The translations under genes and the position numbers were made by a program. Positions 49,456-62,299 of a stretch of DNA of 64,000 nt are shown here, in pieces (within the stretch, counting starts at the first letter, position 1; each line of letters begins with the position of its first letter). Under the pieces are notes generated by a model. It worked only from the letters and a program-made list of their open reading frames with translations, was not told the origin of the DNA and did no database searches. The stretch is from Puffinus mauretanicus (Eukaryota > Chordata > Aves > Procellariiformes > Procellariidae). The stretch lies in contig JAJKFH010003701.1 in the NCBI GenBank assembly GCA_023333565.1, positions 62,001 through 126,000 of the forward strand. Direction: 5' to 3'.

Positions 49456-51079
49456 CAGGCTATTGAAGGGTTGCTTGGCTTCTGCCATTGCCTTTTCCGA
49501 ATCCCTTATGGAACTTAAAAGACAAGCACATGTATGAGTGGTTTTCAATTATGTGTTACATCTCCTTTGAAATTTAAGTTTAAAATATGTAAGATTGTTC
49601 ATGTTTATATTCTTTTTTTGTTGATGTTGGTTTTGGGTGGTTTGGTGTTTTTTTTTTCCTTTCTGATAGCAGAAATAACTTAAAAAATAAACCCACACAT
49701 TATGGGTTTAACCCTGTAGTTGTCGTCTTGGGCTAAATTTCTGTTGAAGATAATGGAAACCATCTGAATAACAATAGCAAGGTTGGCCCCCATATTTCCC
49801 TACAGTCACTCAGCACAAACACATTTTGTCAAATTAGATATGAGCAGTGTCACTGGGTAGGCTTTATGTTTGTGAAATAACTTCCTTCTGGGGACAATAA
49901 AATACTGACATGCTGTTATATCCAATTAGTATTTCTGGAGCCTGAAACAAAACCTTCCCAAATACCTGGTTGAACTTCTTTAGATTTTGTAAAGGCTTTA
50001 AAATCTCATTACTGTGAGTTTCTTAAAAATACAGGTAACTATTAACCATAAATGCATTGCAGCCTTAGTAGGTGCGTGGGACGATATAGACATCAGCAGG
50101 AGCTATGCAGCTAAATTCACCACTTTGAAAGCCTGAGTCATGCAGTTACAATCCTGAGCAATATTTCTGAGTTACCTTCAGGGTTACTATATCTGTTCTA
50201 CCTTCCATGTTACTATACCCAAGTATTCCAGAAGCAAGCATGTAAAATTAACAGCGAAACTCTACTGTAGCCTGGTTGTAGTTAGTAAGGGAGCATTTCA
50301 CTAATTACAGGGAGAGGAGGAGGGAGAAGGTAGGGGAGGCTGTGAGGGGAGAATGGCCTCCTTCAAAATCCTGGTTCTTTATTGTAATTACTGTGATAAA
50401 GTTAGTTCAGGATTAGGATGCTATTTTCAAAAACGAGTATCTTTCGGTATCATTAGTCTCTGGTGTAGGTATGCTGAACCCATTTGCAGGCTTCTCTCTG
50501 GTTGCATTTCTTATATGCCTGTTGTCCATAGATGTTCTGCTGAAATCAATGGAGCACCAGGAGGCACCCAATACAGTACAGATGACACTAAAAATAAATT
50601 TCCATTAAAATTATTTCCTGTTTGAATGCTTTCCCTGCCCTATATCTATCAATATGGGTTTTAGCAGCATATTAGAAGGCTGAGAAGGATCACACTGAAC
50701 TGAGAGCAGGGGTTAGGCTGGGGAATGAGTAGTGAAAGCGACGGTGGGACTAATGACACTCTCCAAAGAAAATGGTGACTCTCAGCATTGGAGATAAAAC
50801 ATTTAAGGAAAAGAGCTAACGGCTCTCTTTGCAGAAACATATTGTAATACGTGCGTTGCTTATCTGGAATTGTGTAACAAAATCCTTACCTTAGAAAATT
50901 TAATGCATGTGCAGAAATCATTTAGCTTGGTACGTGTTTGTGGATGGCACAGTACAGCTGATGGTGTTTTTAATCTGGTGTTACTCAAGCTATGAATAGC
51001 TATTAATTAATCACCAAATGCCAAATAGAGAAAAATTGTTATAGCTAGGAAGTCAGAGTACACTGGAAATCTCCATTTC

Positions 51080-51400
51080 CATTTCAAAAGAAGCATTTCT
51101 CCTCAGCTCAAGGTGTACCGATCCCCAGGCTCTAGGGCTCGCCGGCTGTGGTTTTCTCACTCTGGAGTGGGCAGCGTGCTGTGCTGCCTGCATGGCGGCG
51201 GAGAGCCGGTGCCACACGACACTAGTGGGCAGCAAACCACACGAGTCTGGCAACGCTTCTGAAAAGCCGTGGGAACAGGCGGTGCCCGAAGGAGGCATCT
51301 CTGTCTGCATTTTTCTATCAATGGTCACTAAACTTTTTAACTGGTGGGCGCTGCATCTTCTTTCCATGGCACTGAATAGCAGACATGTGCGACAATGAAG
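51080..51400. promoter_or_regulatory. GC-richer block, possible untranslated exon or conserved element
   Basis: A block of about 320 bp has CpGs, unlike its surroundings (for example CTCGCCGGC and GGCGGCGGAGAGCCGG near 51190-51210). A 151-codon minus-strand frame and a 68-codon plus-strand frame cross it. Neither product is recognisable. It may be an old CpG-rich exon, a conserved element or a processed fragment. Confidence 0.2.
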
Positions 51401-52791
51401 GTATTTTTGGTAATGGTTTAAAGTGAAGTTGATTTCCACGAATGGTAAAAACAAACCCATAAACCCTGTTAAACAGCTTACAGCTCTGCCCCGTGATTTC
51501 AGTGGCATCTCTTCAGTGCTGCTCCATCCGGAAAAGTTTAGAAGTTGGTTTTAATTTTGTTTGTTCTTGAGTAAACTTTTGTCATGTAATATACCAATAA
51601 ATTGAATTATTTGGGAAAATCGTGTGGGCTTTGAGGAGCTCATCCAGAAAGTTCCTCCAGCTCATGAGATGTGCAAGGTTCTGATTACAGGAGCATCTGG
51701 GCTCAGGTTGGACCTCAACTTTTTGTGTCTTTGCCTGGATGAGTATCTTAAAAAATATGCTGCTCTCTCAGCTGTGGGGGTTGTTTGGGGTGGGGAAATA
51801 ATCTCCTTTACCTATTTAATAAACATTGAAGTGACAAAAAAAGCAAAAAGCAATGAAAATAAACATTTTTGGGGGTAGTGGATTGAGGAGCAAGATAGAT
51901 GGAACTCTTTCCTTTCCCCTTAAAGTTTACTCTAGTTAACAAGTTAAGATGTGCGTAGGACCAAGGCCTGTTTGAACATACCACTTGTTTAGCCTTGATT
52001 TTAATTGGAGCATGTCATTTATCAATCTCTCACTCTAGGACTCTTTCAGATTTGCAATGGGAAAGACTCTAATTCCAGCTTTCACTTTAAAAGCTGGAGA
52101 AGGCAGAAAAACATTATAGTCAACTTGATTATTCTAAGGTACAATTATTTGTGTTTTGGTTTTTTTTTTTTAAGTTTTATTTCTTTTGAGTCATTGAAAC
52201 TCTAAAAATACTAAAAAAATCCATTTAAACAATACAGGTCTGTAGATCAAAATACTTAATTATTTCAAGGTGAATGTGTAGGTGTATGCAGTTAGATTAC
52301 TTGTTTCACAATATAGTTTGAGATATTTCACAATCCTTTTTAATCAGCACTTCCTTTTCCTTTAACCTGTTATGAAATAATTTGAAAGCTTAATTTCATT
52401 TATGTTATTCTTCAAAAGAAACCCTATCTTCTCAGTCTTCACCTCCGTGTCTCTTAAAAGCATTTCATCAAAAAATTGGTATTTTCAAAAATGAAATAAC
52501 ATAAAATGGGAGGTATTTCATAAGAGCCTTTCACAACACAATATTTTAGAGCACTGAAGAGAACCTCTTTAAGAACAAGCCACAGATTCCTCAGATACTT
52601 GTTAGCACTGTGGGCTTTTCTTGCCATTGCTTTTCTTTTTGTACTGCCATTCACTAAAAAATTCTTATACCTCATAAGTATTTTTTTTTCCATTAGGGCA
52701 TTGGATTACTCATCAGAAAAAGAGAAACTAGGGTACATCAATATATACCTTTCATAGTGGAGTGGGCAACAAACATTATGATAGATACTGA

Positions 52792-52813
52792 GGAAAGAAA
52801 GAAAGAAAGAAAG
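52792..52813. repeat. (GAAA)n microsatellite
   Basis: Five GAAA units. Confidence 0.9.
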
Positions 52814-53334
52814 GCAAATGGATGGACAAACAGGATGACAGAGATTAACAAGTCTCCCCAGCATCCCTATTTAAGCTATTTTTACTTAGAAGGCAGGGAG
52901 TAAGATTTAAGAGTGAGCCAGCAATCCTATTTATAGAAAGCCATTTTTAAATGCAAAGGCTTTGAGAAAGAGAGTCACCTCCATACTAAACACCAGCCTC
53001 CCTGGAGCTTCCTAGTAATTGAGGGAGAGAGCAGCCGGGTGACCCGAGCTGAATCACTGATGTGCCTCTGCCGAAGCTTCCAGAAGGACAGACCCTGCAC
53101 GAGCGCAGGAGCACGGGCCGTGGGGCAGCCCGAGAGTACATCTGAAAATAGGACCCTGCTCCATGCTGATGTGGCAGATACAAAGGCACAGACAAGGACC
53201 ACCTGAGAAATTTTTTGCCTGGTTAACATTCAAAGCCTCTACATGCCCACCACCATGTGAACTGAAGACCAACCATCCTGCTCATGTGGCTCTTAATCTA
53301 GCATGTCAGGGATACAGTTCCTTCTGAGATTTTT

Positions 53335-53375
53335 AAATATATATATATTTATACACACACACATCTATATATAAA
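53335..53375. repeat. (AT)n/(AC)n compound microsatellite
   Basis: AT units, then AC units, then AT units. Confidence 0.85.
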
Positions 53376-54705
53376 TCTGTATAGCTTGTAGTTGCTTAAA
53401 AGCTAGTGTGTGTGGAAAATCTGGCACTTGCTTTGCTGTCCAAGTATACTGATGCTATTTTCTTCCAATTAATTACTCGGTAATCCCATGCAGAAGATTT
53501 ATGACTTAAGATTTATGTTTGTACTAGGCTAAAAATTATTCTTAGTAACTTTCTGTCATCTAAAGTAATTTTTTGAGTAAATTTTGGGGAGCCCTCCAGT
53601 GTTTTAAGAATATCAGAAACATGATTCTTGAAAGGACTGGGGATCTTTCAATACAACTAGAATATAATTACGTTGCACTGTAGCTGCGAATAGTTGCCTA
53701 CCTACATAATCTTCTCACAGTGATTCTATAGATAAGATTGTAGGGTTGCTCTGTCTATATAAATATCTGTTGGTGTGAAATCCTCCCATGTGGTTTTGCA
53801 AATGAGTGGCTTATGCTAAGCCTGCACACTAAGCGTGCTTGTCTCTCAGCATTTTAGAGTGGCAGCCCTCCATGGCCCCAATTTATAGGTGTCACAGAAT
53901 TAAGGGACTTGATGGAAGTGTTTGTTTTCAGTTATGTTCTTTAGAAGCATCTCCATGATAATATGTTGTTGTTCAGTAGAGTTTCCTAGAAGTTTAGTAG
54001 TTAGTATGGAGTTCAAATACCAAATGTAAGTCTTTGACATGTGGCTTTTGTTTAAGCTGACAGAGAAGGCTAGGTGGGGTACTGAAATGTGTGGAGTTGG
54101 AGGAACCCATATCTTCTTGTTACAGTATGTACTGGACTGCACAAATCACATGGTAGGATTTGAGTTGATTTTTGGTTGTTTGTTCCCAGTTGGTTGCTTG
54201 TTCCCAGACCATGGAAAGGTGATGCATGAAATGTAAGCTCTGGCTTTTGCTATATTCTCTTGCGTGATTCTTTTTTCTACCAGAAATCATTGTGTGTTGT
54301 TTTTTTTTGTTTGGTTGGTTTCGTTTTAGAGTATTACCTTCTGAAGTCTTTGAGGTTTTCTGCGAGAATGTTGTTATTTGGAATTTTGGCCCTGACTCAG
54401 GAAAATATTATGAATGCATAAAGTCAGTATCTTGAAAACTAAGAGGTGAGCATGTGACATGATGTTAGACCACTTCTGGCTTGAGCTAAGGACAGAGGAA
54501 GTCCTTGACAAAGTCCTTTTTGTTATGAAAAACAGATTCTGATGTCCCCGGAATGGGATCTTGGTGGAAAAGATGTCATTCAAGCAAACCAGGCTTTAGG
54601 TGGACCTCAGTTTAAACAGAAAAGGCCTCCTGTGGTTCACTATCTAGAAGGTCCTGCACACACTGCACGTTCTCCAGCTGAGCCTTTTCCTCCCATTAGG
54701 TGGCT

Positions 54706-54747
54706 TTTCTAGACAGGTCAACCTGTTTATTTCTAGACAGGTCAACC
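54706..54747. repeat. Short direct repeat, 18 bp, period 24
   Basis: TTTCTAGACAGGTCAACC occurs at 54706-54723 and again at 54730-54747. A small local tandem duplication. Confidence 0.9.
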
Positions 54748-56009
54748 ATCATTTGGTTTGCAACTGCAGTTGTAAAGCATAAAGCAAGGCATTTGCTATG
54801 TCATGATATGAAGGAGGTAATTTCGGAAACTGTCACTGAAGTACAAGTTCTCTAGATATGTCTGTAGACATTTAATGTAAAGGGTTTTTGGCATAGTAAA
54901 GCGATTCCCAAATGTCTAGCGTAATGATTTGCATTATACTAGTTCATGCTTTTAGCTGTATATATTTAGGAAGCTTTCCTTTGTACCTTTCTTCCTAGTT
55001 TTGTTCTGTGACCTGAAGGTTTCTCTTCCACCATGACAACCTTTTCCACAGCTCTATTGTGTAGGGGTTCTAGAAACCAGATTTTTATCACTGCAAGGGA
55101 AAAGAGGAGAAGCACAGAGAGTAAGGTTCATCTCGCTATGGGACTTGAGTGATGGGCGATGTTTGTCATGTTTTTTGTCGTGTCAACTGTGGCTGGAGCT
55201 TTTTGTTCTCAGCTTTTTGTAAATATATATTTTAAAAAATATGGATGCTTAGGGGAGAGGGAAGGAGGGAAGGGGATATGAACAGGATTTTTAGTGGGAA
55301 GGGCAAGGGAGGAAAAAGGTGAGCTTGAAATGACATAGTTATACAGACAGTATTGCAAGGTATGATAAGAAGAGGAAGGGCACTCAAAGAGCCTGAAGCC
55401 CTGTGGGACAGCAGGAGGGCAGTCTCTGAAGGCCAAGTCTGAGCTGGACAGCTTATGGCGGGAGGCTCTGAAGTCTCGGCTTCAGTTTGCAGTGGTGAAG
55501 GCAAGGTTGAACCTGTTCCCTTGTGAGCTGGAGAACAAAATAGCATTGGGACTCCGCAGTGCTGGTCCCCGTGACTCCATCTTGGCTACTGGCCTGAGCC
55601 AGGGAGGAAGCTGGTGCTCTGCATTGGATCCTGCTGTGCTGGCGAGGGGGAGCTCAAACTCCCAATGCCCTTGTCCTTCACTTGCCTGTAATCAGACTTT
55701 TCTTTCATTTGTGTCTGCTTGTGTTATTTCATCTGTGATATAGGCTTAATTTGAGACCTACAACCCGTCCTCTCTCCACCTTATTCTTACAGTTAGTTAT
55801 ATTTATTTTGGTAGCAAAAGTATTTCTCCTGTCCCTAAAAGCTTTTCCCCTGAGGCAATCCCCTGAGGATTTGGGGGAGTGAGGGGGATCAAGGATGGAA
55901 AGCAATCCTATGAATGTCAGTGCGGCTGTAGGGTAGGATGTGCAAGTCCCTTGTTTGAGTGATGAAGGAAGGAGCTGAGCTTCTTTCTTGGGCAGGAGGG
56001 AGATAATTT

Positions 56010-56032
56010 AAAAAAAAAAAAAAAAAAAAAAA
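56010..56032. repeat. Poly(A) tract, 23 A
   Basis: An uninterrupted A run. No retroposed gene body is recognisable upstream of it. Confidence 0.9.
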
Positions 56033-59000
56033 GGGGCTGAGCTGTCAGGCTTTCAGAGAAGCACTGGCAGTTGTGATTTGCTATTCAGCTGTTGGGAGCT
56101 GGAAATGGCAGGTTTGGTGCAATGGGGTCTGCTCAGCACATGCACCTGAACCCGCAGCCTTGCTCCGGGGGCCTCTCTGGATGCGGTCTCCTGGAAGCAC
56201 TGCTGGGTGGAGGAGGATGTCTCCGATGCACCAGGTTGCTGTCCCACCGGGGAGCTGCTTTTTGTCTCTACAGCAAATTGGAGAGCTGCTTGCTTAGCAA
56301 GTCCTGAGGAAGACTGTACAGATATGGTGGGAACACAGCCTGGAGTAGGGAATGTGGATATTTTTTTGTTTGTTTGTTTTTTTACTGGGGAAGAAAGGAA
56401 GGTTTAGGTTTTAGCTTTTCTATCCTGGTCTAGAGTAAAAATCCTGTCCAAACTCCTTCCTTTCTTCACAGTTTTTTGCCTTTGGCTAGTGTGTTCATGC
56501 TTGAGAAGGAGCAGTGCAACTTCAGAGAGATGTGACTGTCCTGTTAAAGTGCTACATGCGCTCAAGCTGCGTTTGTTTCACTAGTGACAGAGCTAGAGGC
56601 CTTTCTGAATGTCTTAACCAGTGGCACATGGGAAGGCAATGCAGAGGAAAAGAAATGCCTGTCTGAAGACACTGTAGCTGTAGCAGTTCAGTGCATATTT
56701 ATTATGTTCAAAAGTTAGTCCCTAGTGGGTAAAAGCAATTACAGTGTTCCTACCACATCTCAAAATGCATTTCTATAGAAGAGAAGAATGCTGATTTTTT
56801 CTTTTCTTTTTTTTTTTTTTGTAATTACAAAAGGAGCTAATGACTTTTTAAAAACATTTTCCACAGCTAAATAATAGTAGTCCGACAGCTACTTAATTTC
56901 AAGAGGTTTTGAGAACTTTTTGGGTTAGTACCATGTTTCTGTCTCGGCCATGTTCAAAAATAACAGCCTTGTTTGCCCACTATGTAATGCAGTTACTCTT
57001 CTTCTCCATATCGTCTCTGCTACTTTCAGTCCCTGGTGTGGACGCACTTTGGAATAACCGGAGCAGTGGATTAAGGTTGCTTGAGCACCTTAGCTCTGTC
57101 ATTTCTGAAAACATGTGCATTTGGCCTTGTGCTCAAAGAATTTTATTTAAAATAAGTAGCATGTATCAAATAGCTAGCAAGTGGAAAATGAAGGCATTAT
57201 GACATGGCACAGTGCTGGTACTCTTACGAGGTTAGAAAGTGGAAGATATGGGGAGCTGCACTTCTGATAGCAGCAGGAGATGCTGCCATTTGGCTCAGGA
57301 CTGCTGCCCTGTCAGAGAGCAGGAAGAGAAGAGAGATTTAGGGATGGGTTTGGGGAGATGGTGGTTGTTGACTTGTGTTCCAGCCTATCTCTGACCACGG
57401 TGCAGTCTCAGTTAGTGTTACCAGCTCTACGTCACTCCCCTCTCACTTTGCCGTATTGCAGTTTTTGTGAGGTGATGCAAAATCTCCTGGCTTTTCTTTT
57501 AAGTTTTTGCTTGGAAAGAAACAAGTAAGAATTTAAAGCTAGATATTTTAAACAAGCAAGATATTTTACAAAACATAACTTTTTACATTTTTCGTAAAAT
57601 TACGTTTACTTTTTAATTAAGTGGACTCCATGTATGCTGGTATATGATCCCTCTCTTTGAGCCAGGATTGCATGCAGTATGGTGGTTCTACTTTATGCCA
57701 GTGAGAAACTCATTTATTGCCTTTTATTAGTTCATCTATCAGTCACTTTTCTTATTAAAAGTGTGATAATGCCTTAAAGTGATATACAGCTCTTTGTTGC
57801 TGGGATGTTTTCTGGAATCGTCACCTGCAGTGGAGAGTTGCATGCTACACTCGTGAGAGTTTCCAGACTGATTGCACATAGCAGGGTGCCCAGTATGAGA
57901 AATCCTGGGGTAAACTGGCCCTATGCTGTAACTAGTTACCTTATTTTATTAATGTACAGTCATTCTGGGAAGCCGAAAGGATTGTAGTAATAGCTCTGTA
58001 AGAGGGATATAATCAGTTTAAATTAGCTCACAGTTGAGCCTGTATGATCTGGTGTCTTTAAAATGTAGGTAAGCAGCTCATGATTTTGCTTCCGTACATA
58101 ATATTGTAGGAAACTTTTTCCAACTCCAATCTTATCTATAAATGTTGCAGTTCATTACATTTAAATGTTTTTAGTGTCCAGAAGAATTACCCATTTGAAA
58201 AGCTAAACACTTATTAAGAATAATTCAATCAATCACATTATTTTGTGTAAAAATTCAAATAAGACACCTCCAAAGATCTTCTCCCCCTCCCCTCTCCGCA
58301 CCCCCCCCGCCCCCGATGCTCTGCTTCTCCCCTTCCTTCTTCCCATACAGTCTTCCGGGCTTCCTTCTGTCCATACATCTCTTCCTGCCCACTCTCCAGA
58401 CACCAGTGTAATTTTATTGTATGGGTAAATATCAGGGGTGATTTTCCGGTCTCTCCAGATTTCTGCTTTTGAAAAGTGGTATGATTTTACCAGGAAAGCT
58501 AGGCAATATTACACAGAAAAGCTCCCTTAATATCTCTTGCTTTCCCATTGTCCCCCACCCCAAGCCAAAAAACCTGGCTGATTTAGACTAATTACTTCAA
58601 ATGCAGTTTGTAAAAGGACACTAATACTTTGCTGTATCCCTGAAGGTCATCTAAGCGATCTATAGTTAAACATTCATGTGAGAGACTCTGGGGGAAACAG
58701 TAAGGGATGATTATAATGGAAACACTGTGGGCTAAAATGTGTGCTCATGCTCAAGTCTTCGTATGACAAACCAAGGTAGTGTTCCTGTGGTTTTACAGCT
58801 CTTCCTTAAATCTGAATAAACTGTGGTTTGCAGACTCAGCTTCAACGTCTTCCATGCTGGAGAATTGTATGTGATCTAGGACTGGAATATTTAAACTGCT
58901 TCTTCAGCACTATGATCCTCAATCTCTGTTGTGTTTTATTAAGGAAAAAAAAAATCTGTGCATGATCTTGTGTCATTAAAATGTGCTGGGTGCCCAAGGT

Positions 59001-59040
59001 GTTTCTTCATCTGTTCCTCTAGCAGCTTTTCCCCTCAAGT

Positions 59041-59096
59041 GATTATGCTAATTAGTGTTTGATCAGATGATTAAATTATAATTCGATTAATCCTAT
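59041..59096. promoter_or_regulatory. Possible enhancer core: homeodomain motif cluster
   Basis: Within 56 bp there are GCTAATTAG, TGATTAAATTATAATT and CGATTAATCC. They hold TAATTA-type sites for Antp/LIM-class homeodomains and a TAATCC site of the bicoid type used by OTX, PITX and GSC. The density and spacing look like a developmental enhancer core. Function is inferred from motifs only. Confidence 0.3.
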
Positions 59097-60609
59097 GTGC
59101 TAAACGCTCTGAATGCATTTCCATCGCCTGAATGCCTTGTGCTTAAACGTTCCTGTTTGCAGTTTGATACGAGGCTCTTGCGTTTTCCTGTACCTAATGG
59201 ATTTTCTATATTAAAACCACTATGGTTCCTTCTGACGTTGGGAAACAGAGTAAAGAGCTTTTTGTTTTCCTGCTCTACTGAACAGAACCAGAAATATATA
59301 GATTCCCCCTAGATGATCTGAATGTTCCTAGGGATTAAAAAAGAGGGGAAAAAAGGGTTCAAGCTTTTTTTCTGTTAATATATACACACCATATGCCCCA
59401 TTCACAACTTAACAAGGCAAAAAACTGTGGTACGGCTAAACCCTCTACCTGGTTCCTTTGAGTGGTATTTTCCCCAAATAATTCTCCCTTTTTCAAAGCT
59501 GAAATATATTTTTGTCCAGAAGACTCTCTTCTTTGCAGAACAATTTGTTTTCTGGGTGTGAGAGGGAGAGAGAGAGAAGGTTTTTTTCTTCCTGCTACCT
59601 GCTTTCCCCTCCCTTTTCATCCAGGTTTATTTTTGCATGTCATCTGTAGAAGATAATGTCCAGCAAGGGTGCAGAATGGAGAACACACTGAATTTATAAC
59701 CTTAGTGCCACTAAGATACTAATGTTTAGCTGCAGTATTGCTTTCTTTGTCTTTGGGGTCCTGCATTTTTAGGTTATCTAGTTTCATGTGGCTAAGTTCT
59801 ACATATTGGGAAAAAAAGAAACAACAATACAAAAAAACTTTTAAAGAGGAAGTACTTTGGCTTTGAATATTAAATATAAACAGGTGTTACACAGCTAGAT
59901 GTGTTATCTTAATTCTCCATTTTTGTGGAGGTAGACACCAGTGTCTTTCTCGGTCAGAGACTATTTGATAGTAATGAGTGGCCTGAGTTCAGAGAGAGGA
60001 TGCTAAATTTAAATCCTTTGGTTTGTTTCCATTCTACAGTGCAAAAAAAACCATCACGGAGCAACTTCCCTCCCTTTCCCCCTCTCTCCCTTTCCTGAAT
60101 TTATCTCAGGGGAAGTGTGAGACAGATTGAACACAGGGTTGCCAAGACCTGTCTAGGGGGATTTTGCTTCTCTGTACCCCAGGTGTGGGAAGGTAGAGCA
60201 AGGGAATAGGGATGTAAAGGATGTTTTCTCTTCCCTCTCCCTCCCTTTGTTTACCTTAAAAGCTGTCAGAGATTCATAGAGATCCTATAACATCTTATTT
60301 CACTCCTTTCAGACTGTCTAGGAAACAATTTTACCTGTGAGGTGACTGGCATGCTACAATCTATTACCAGCTATAAAACGACATGGGGTAAATGAGTCTC
60401 CATAATTAAGGTCATAGAGGCCAAAAGCACCTTCATACTATTGGTCTTTAAAGCGCAGTTGTGTAGCAACTGAATATTGAGATCTCATCAAGCTTATAGT
60501 TTAAGAAAATCTATGCCTTGTCAATGAATTCAGCCTCATCCTTTGCCAGGCACCCCACCCTGTGAGTCTCGCTCTCACCCTTGGCTCACCAATTTACACT
60601 TTTGCCTCA

Positions 60610-60643
60610 GTTAGTCAAGTTAGTTAGTTAGTTTAGTTAGTTA
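60610..60643. repeat. (GTTA)n imperfect microsatellite
   Basis: GTTA units with two interruptions. Confidence 0.85.
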
Positions 60644-62280
60644 TCCCAGGCAGTTGTCCCACTTGCTTACTCCCTCCAACCAGATTGTGGGCAGATGTTT
60701 GTTCTGTAAAAATCTGTGCAGATATAAGAAGTTACAGCCTACAGCTGCCTGCTGTTACATGGCTGCAGGGGGTTATTGCCCCTGCAGGTTACCCTAAGAC
60801 TAGTGGTTTGTGTGGGTGATCCCTTATCCCTTTCAGTAAGAGGCCAGATGAATGCAAACGTCCTGTTTTAAATTGCAGCTGATATAGTTGTCTGTAAGCA
60901 GGACCGCTCACATGAATCACTCTGCTGTCATAGTTGTGTGGGGTAGGAACCTCTATCTGGAAAACAGTAATGACTAGCTGGAGGCAGTAATGCCTTCAAC
61001 CAATTCAGATAAATAGATTTGGAAGTAGACTTGTGTCAACATCCCCATTTTAGAACTGAAAGAATTAGGTTAAGCTGAATTAAGGTTCTAATTCTAAATG
61101 AAAGTGCTAGCTTAGGATGCTGCTTAGCTTGTTATTTTTTAAAGTTTAATTTCAGGTTCATTTCCTGAGTAACCCCATGTGGACGGGTCCTCAGACTCTG
61201 CCTAGCCTTGGGTAAGCTACTTAAGCTTGTGACCTGAAGACGTTACTTCAAAATAAGCTAAAATGTGGGTGGGAAACGCATTAGATGTTAAATGTGAACT
61301 AATTGTATGCCTGCTCTTTTGCTTTATAGCAAATGTCCTCTCTGAGATCTTCCACAGCAGACAGAGGTCAGCTTTGTAAAGGTGATCTTGGAGTAGGGGA
61401 AGGATATCCAGGTAGGAAACTAACAAAATGGCTGTGGAGGATGAGATACTCCAATGTATTCCTTTTAAGTCTTTAGCTCACTTCCCTGTCTGTGTAATGG
61501 GGACACTTTCTATGCCCTCCTGGAAAGCGCTCTTTTGGATGAATATAAATATCCTTAGAGCTTCGAACTTCTAGATGTAGAGGAATTCATATTCTGCAAC
61601 ATGAATACCCTTTTGAAAAAGCCATCTCTATTATTGCTTAGTCCTTGCTCTTTCCCTAGTAAGTACACATGCTGATAATCTAGCAGCAGAGGTCAGTACT
61701 GATTTGCATTGGAGAAGCAAACCTAAGCTAAGAAGGAAGGGGCAACCTCTCCAAACCTACTGTATACAAAAATACAACACCCTTCTTTGCTACTGGCATC
61801 ACCTGCTTAAGTCATGTTTTCCTGTGATGCCTCCATATAAAAACTGGTAATAGTGGATAGGATGACACCTCCCAGGTCCACAAGATGAGCTGTTGCTATT
61901 TTAGGCATATAGCCTCTTCCTAAATGTATTGAGCTCTGCTTCAAATGTATCTGGACTGTAGTTAGTCTGGCTTCCCACCTTCATGTAGCTGCAAACATAT
62001 AAAGAGGGATTCTGAAGAGGGTTTGTCTTCGGGGGGGATGGGGAGGGGGAACATGGGACAACATGTAGTAGTCTCCTAAGTCTTGCACAGAAGCTTGATG
62101 AACTTTCTCTTCCTTTTTAAACTTGGCATTTAAGGTTTCCATATTCTTTGTTGCAGGCATATGCTGAAACCACCCTTAGTACTACAAATTTGTCAGACTG
62201 TTGGTGTTCTGCCTGATGCACGTATTGTCCTTTCTGGGAAACCGTTGTGCTTCCTTGACTGGTTTTAATGGATGTAAACC

Positions 62281-62299
62281 TTTCTCTCTCTCTCTCTCC
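62281..62299. repeat. (TC)n short microsatellite
   Basis: A TC run of about nine units. Confidence 0.85.

Noticed and set aside
55980..56040. Poly(A) tract as the tail of a processed pseudogene
   Set aside because: No recognisable gene sequence, polyadenylation signal or target-site duplication was seen next to it.
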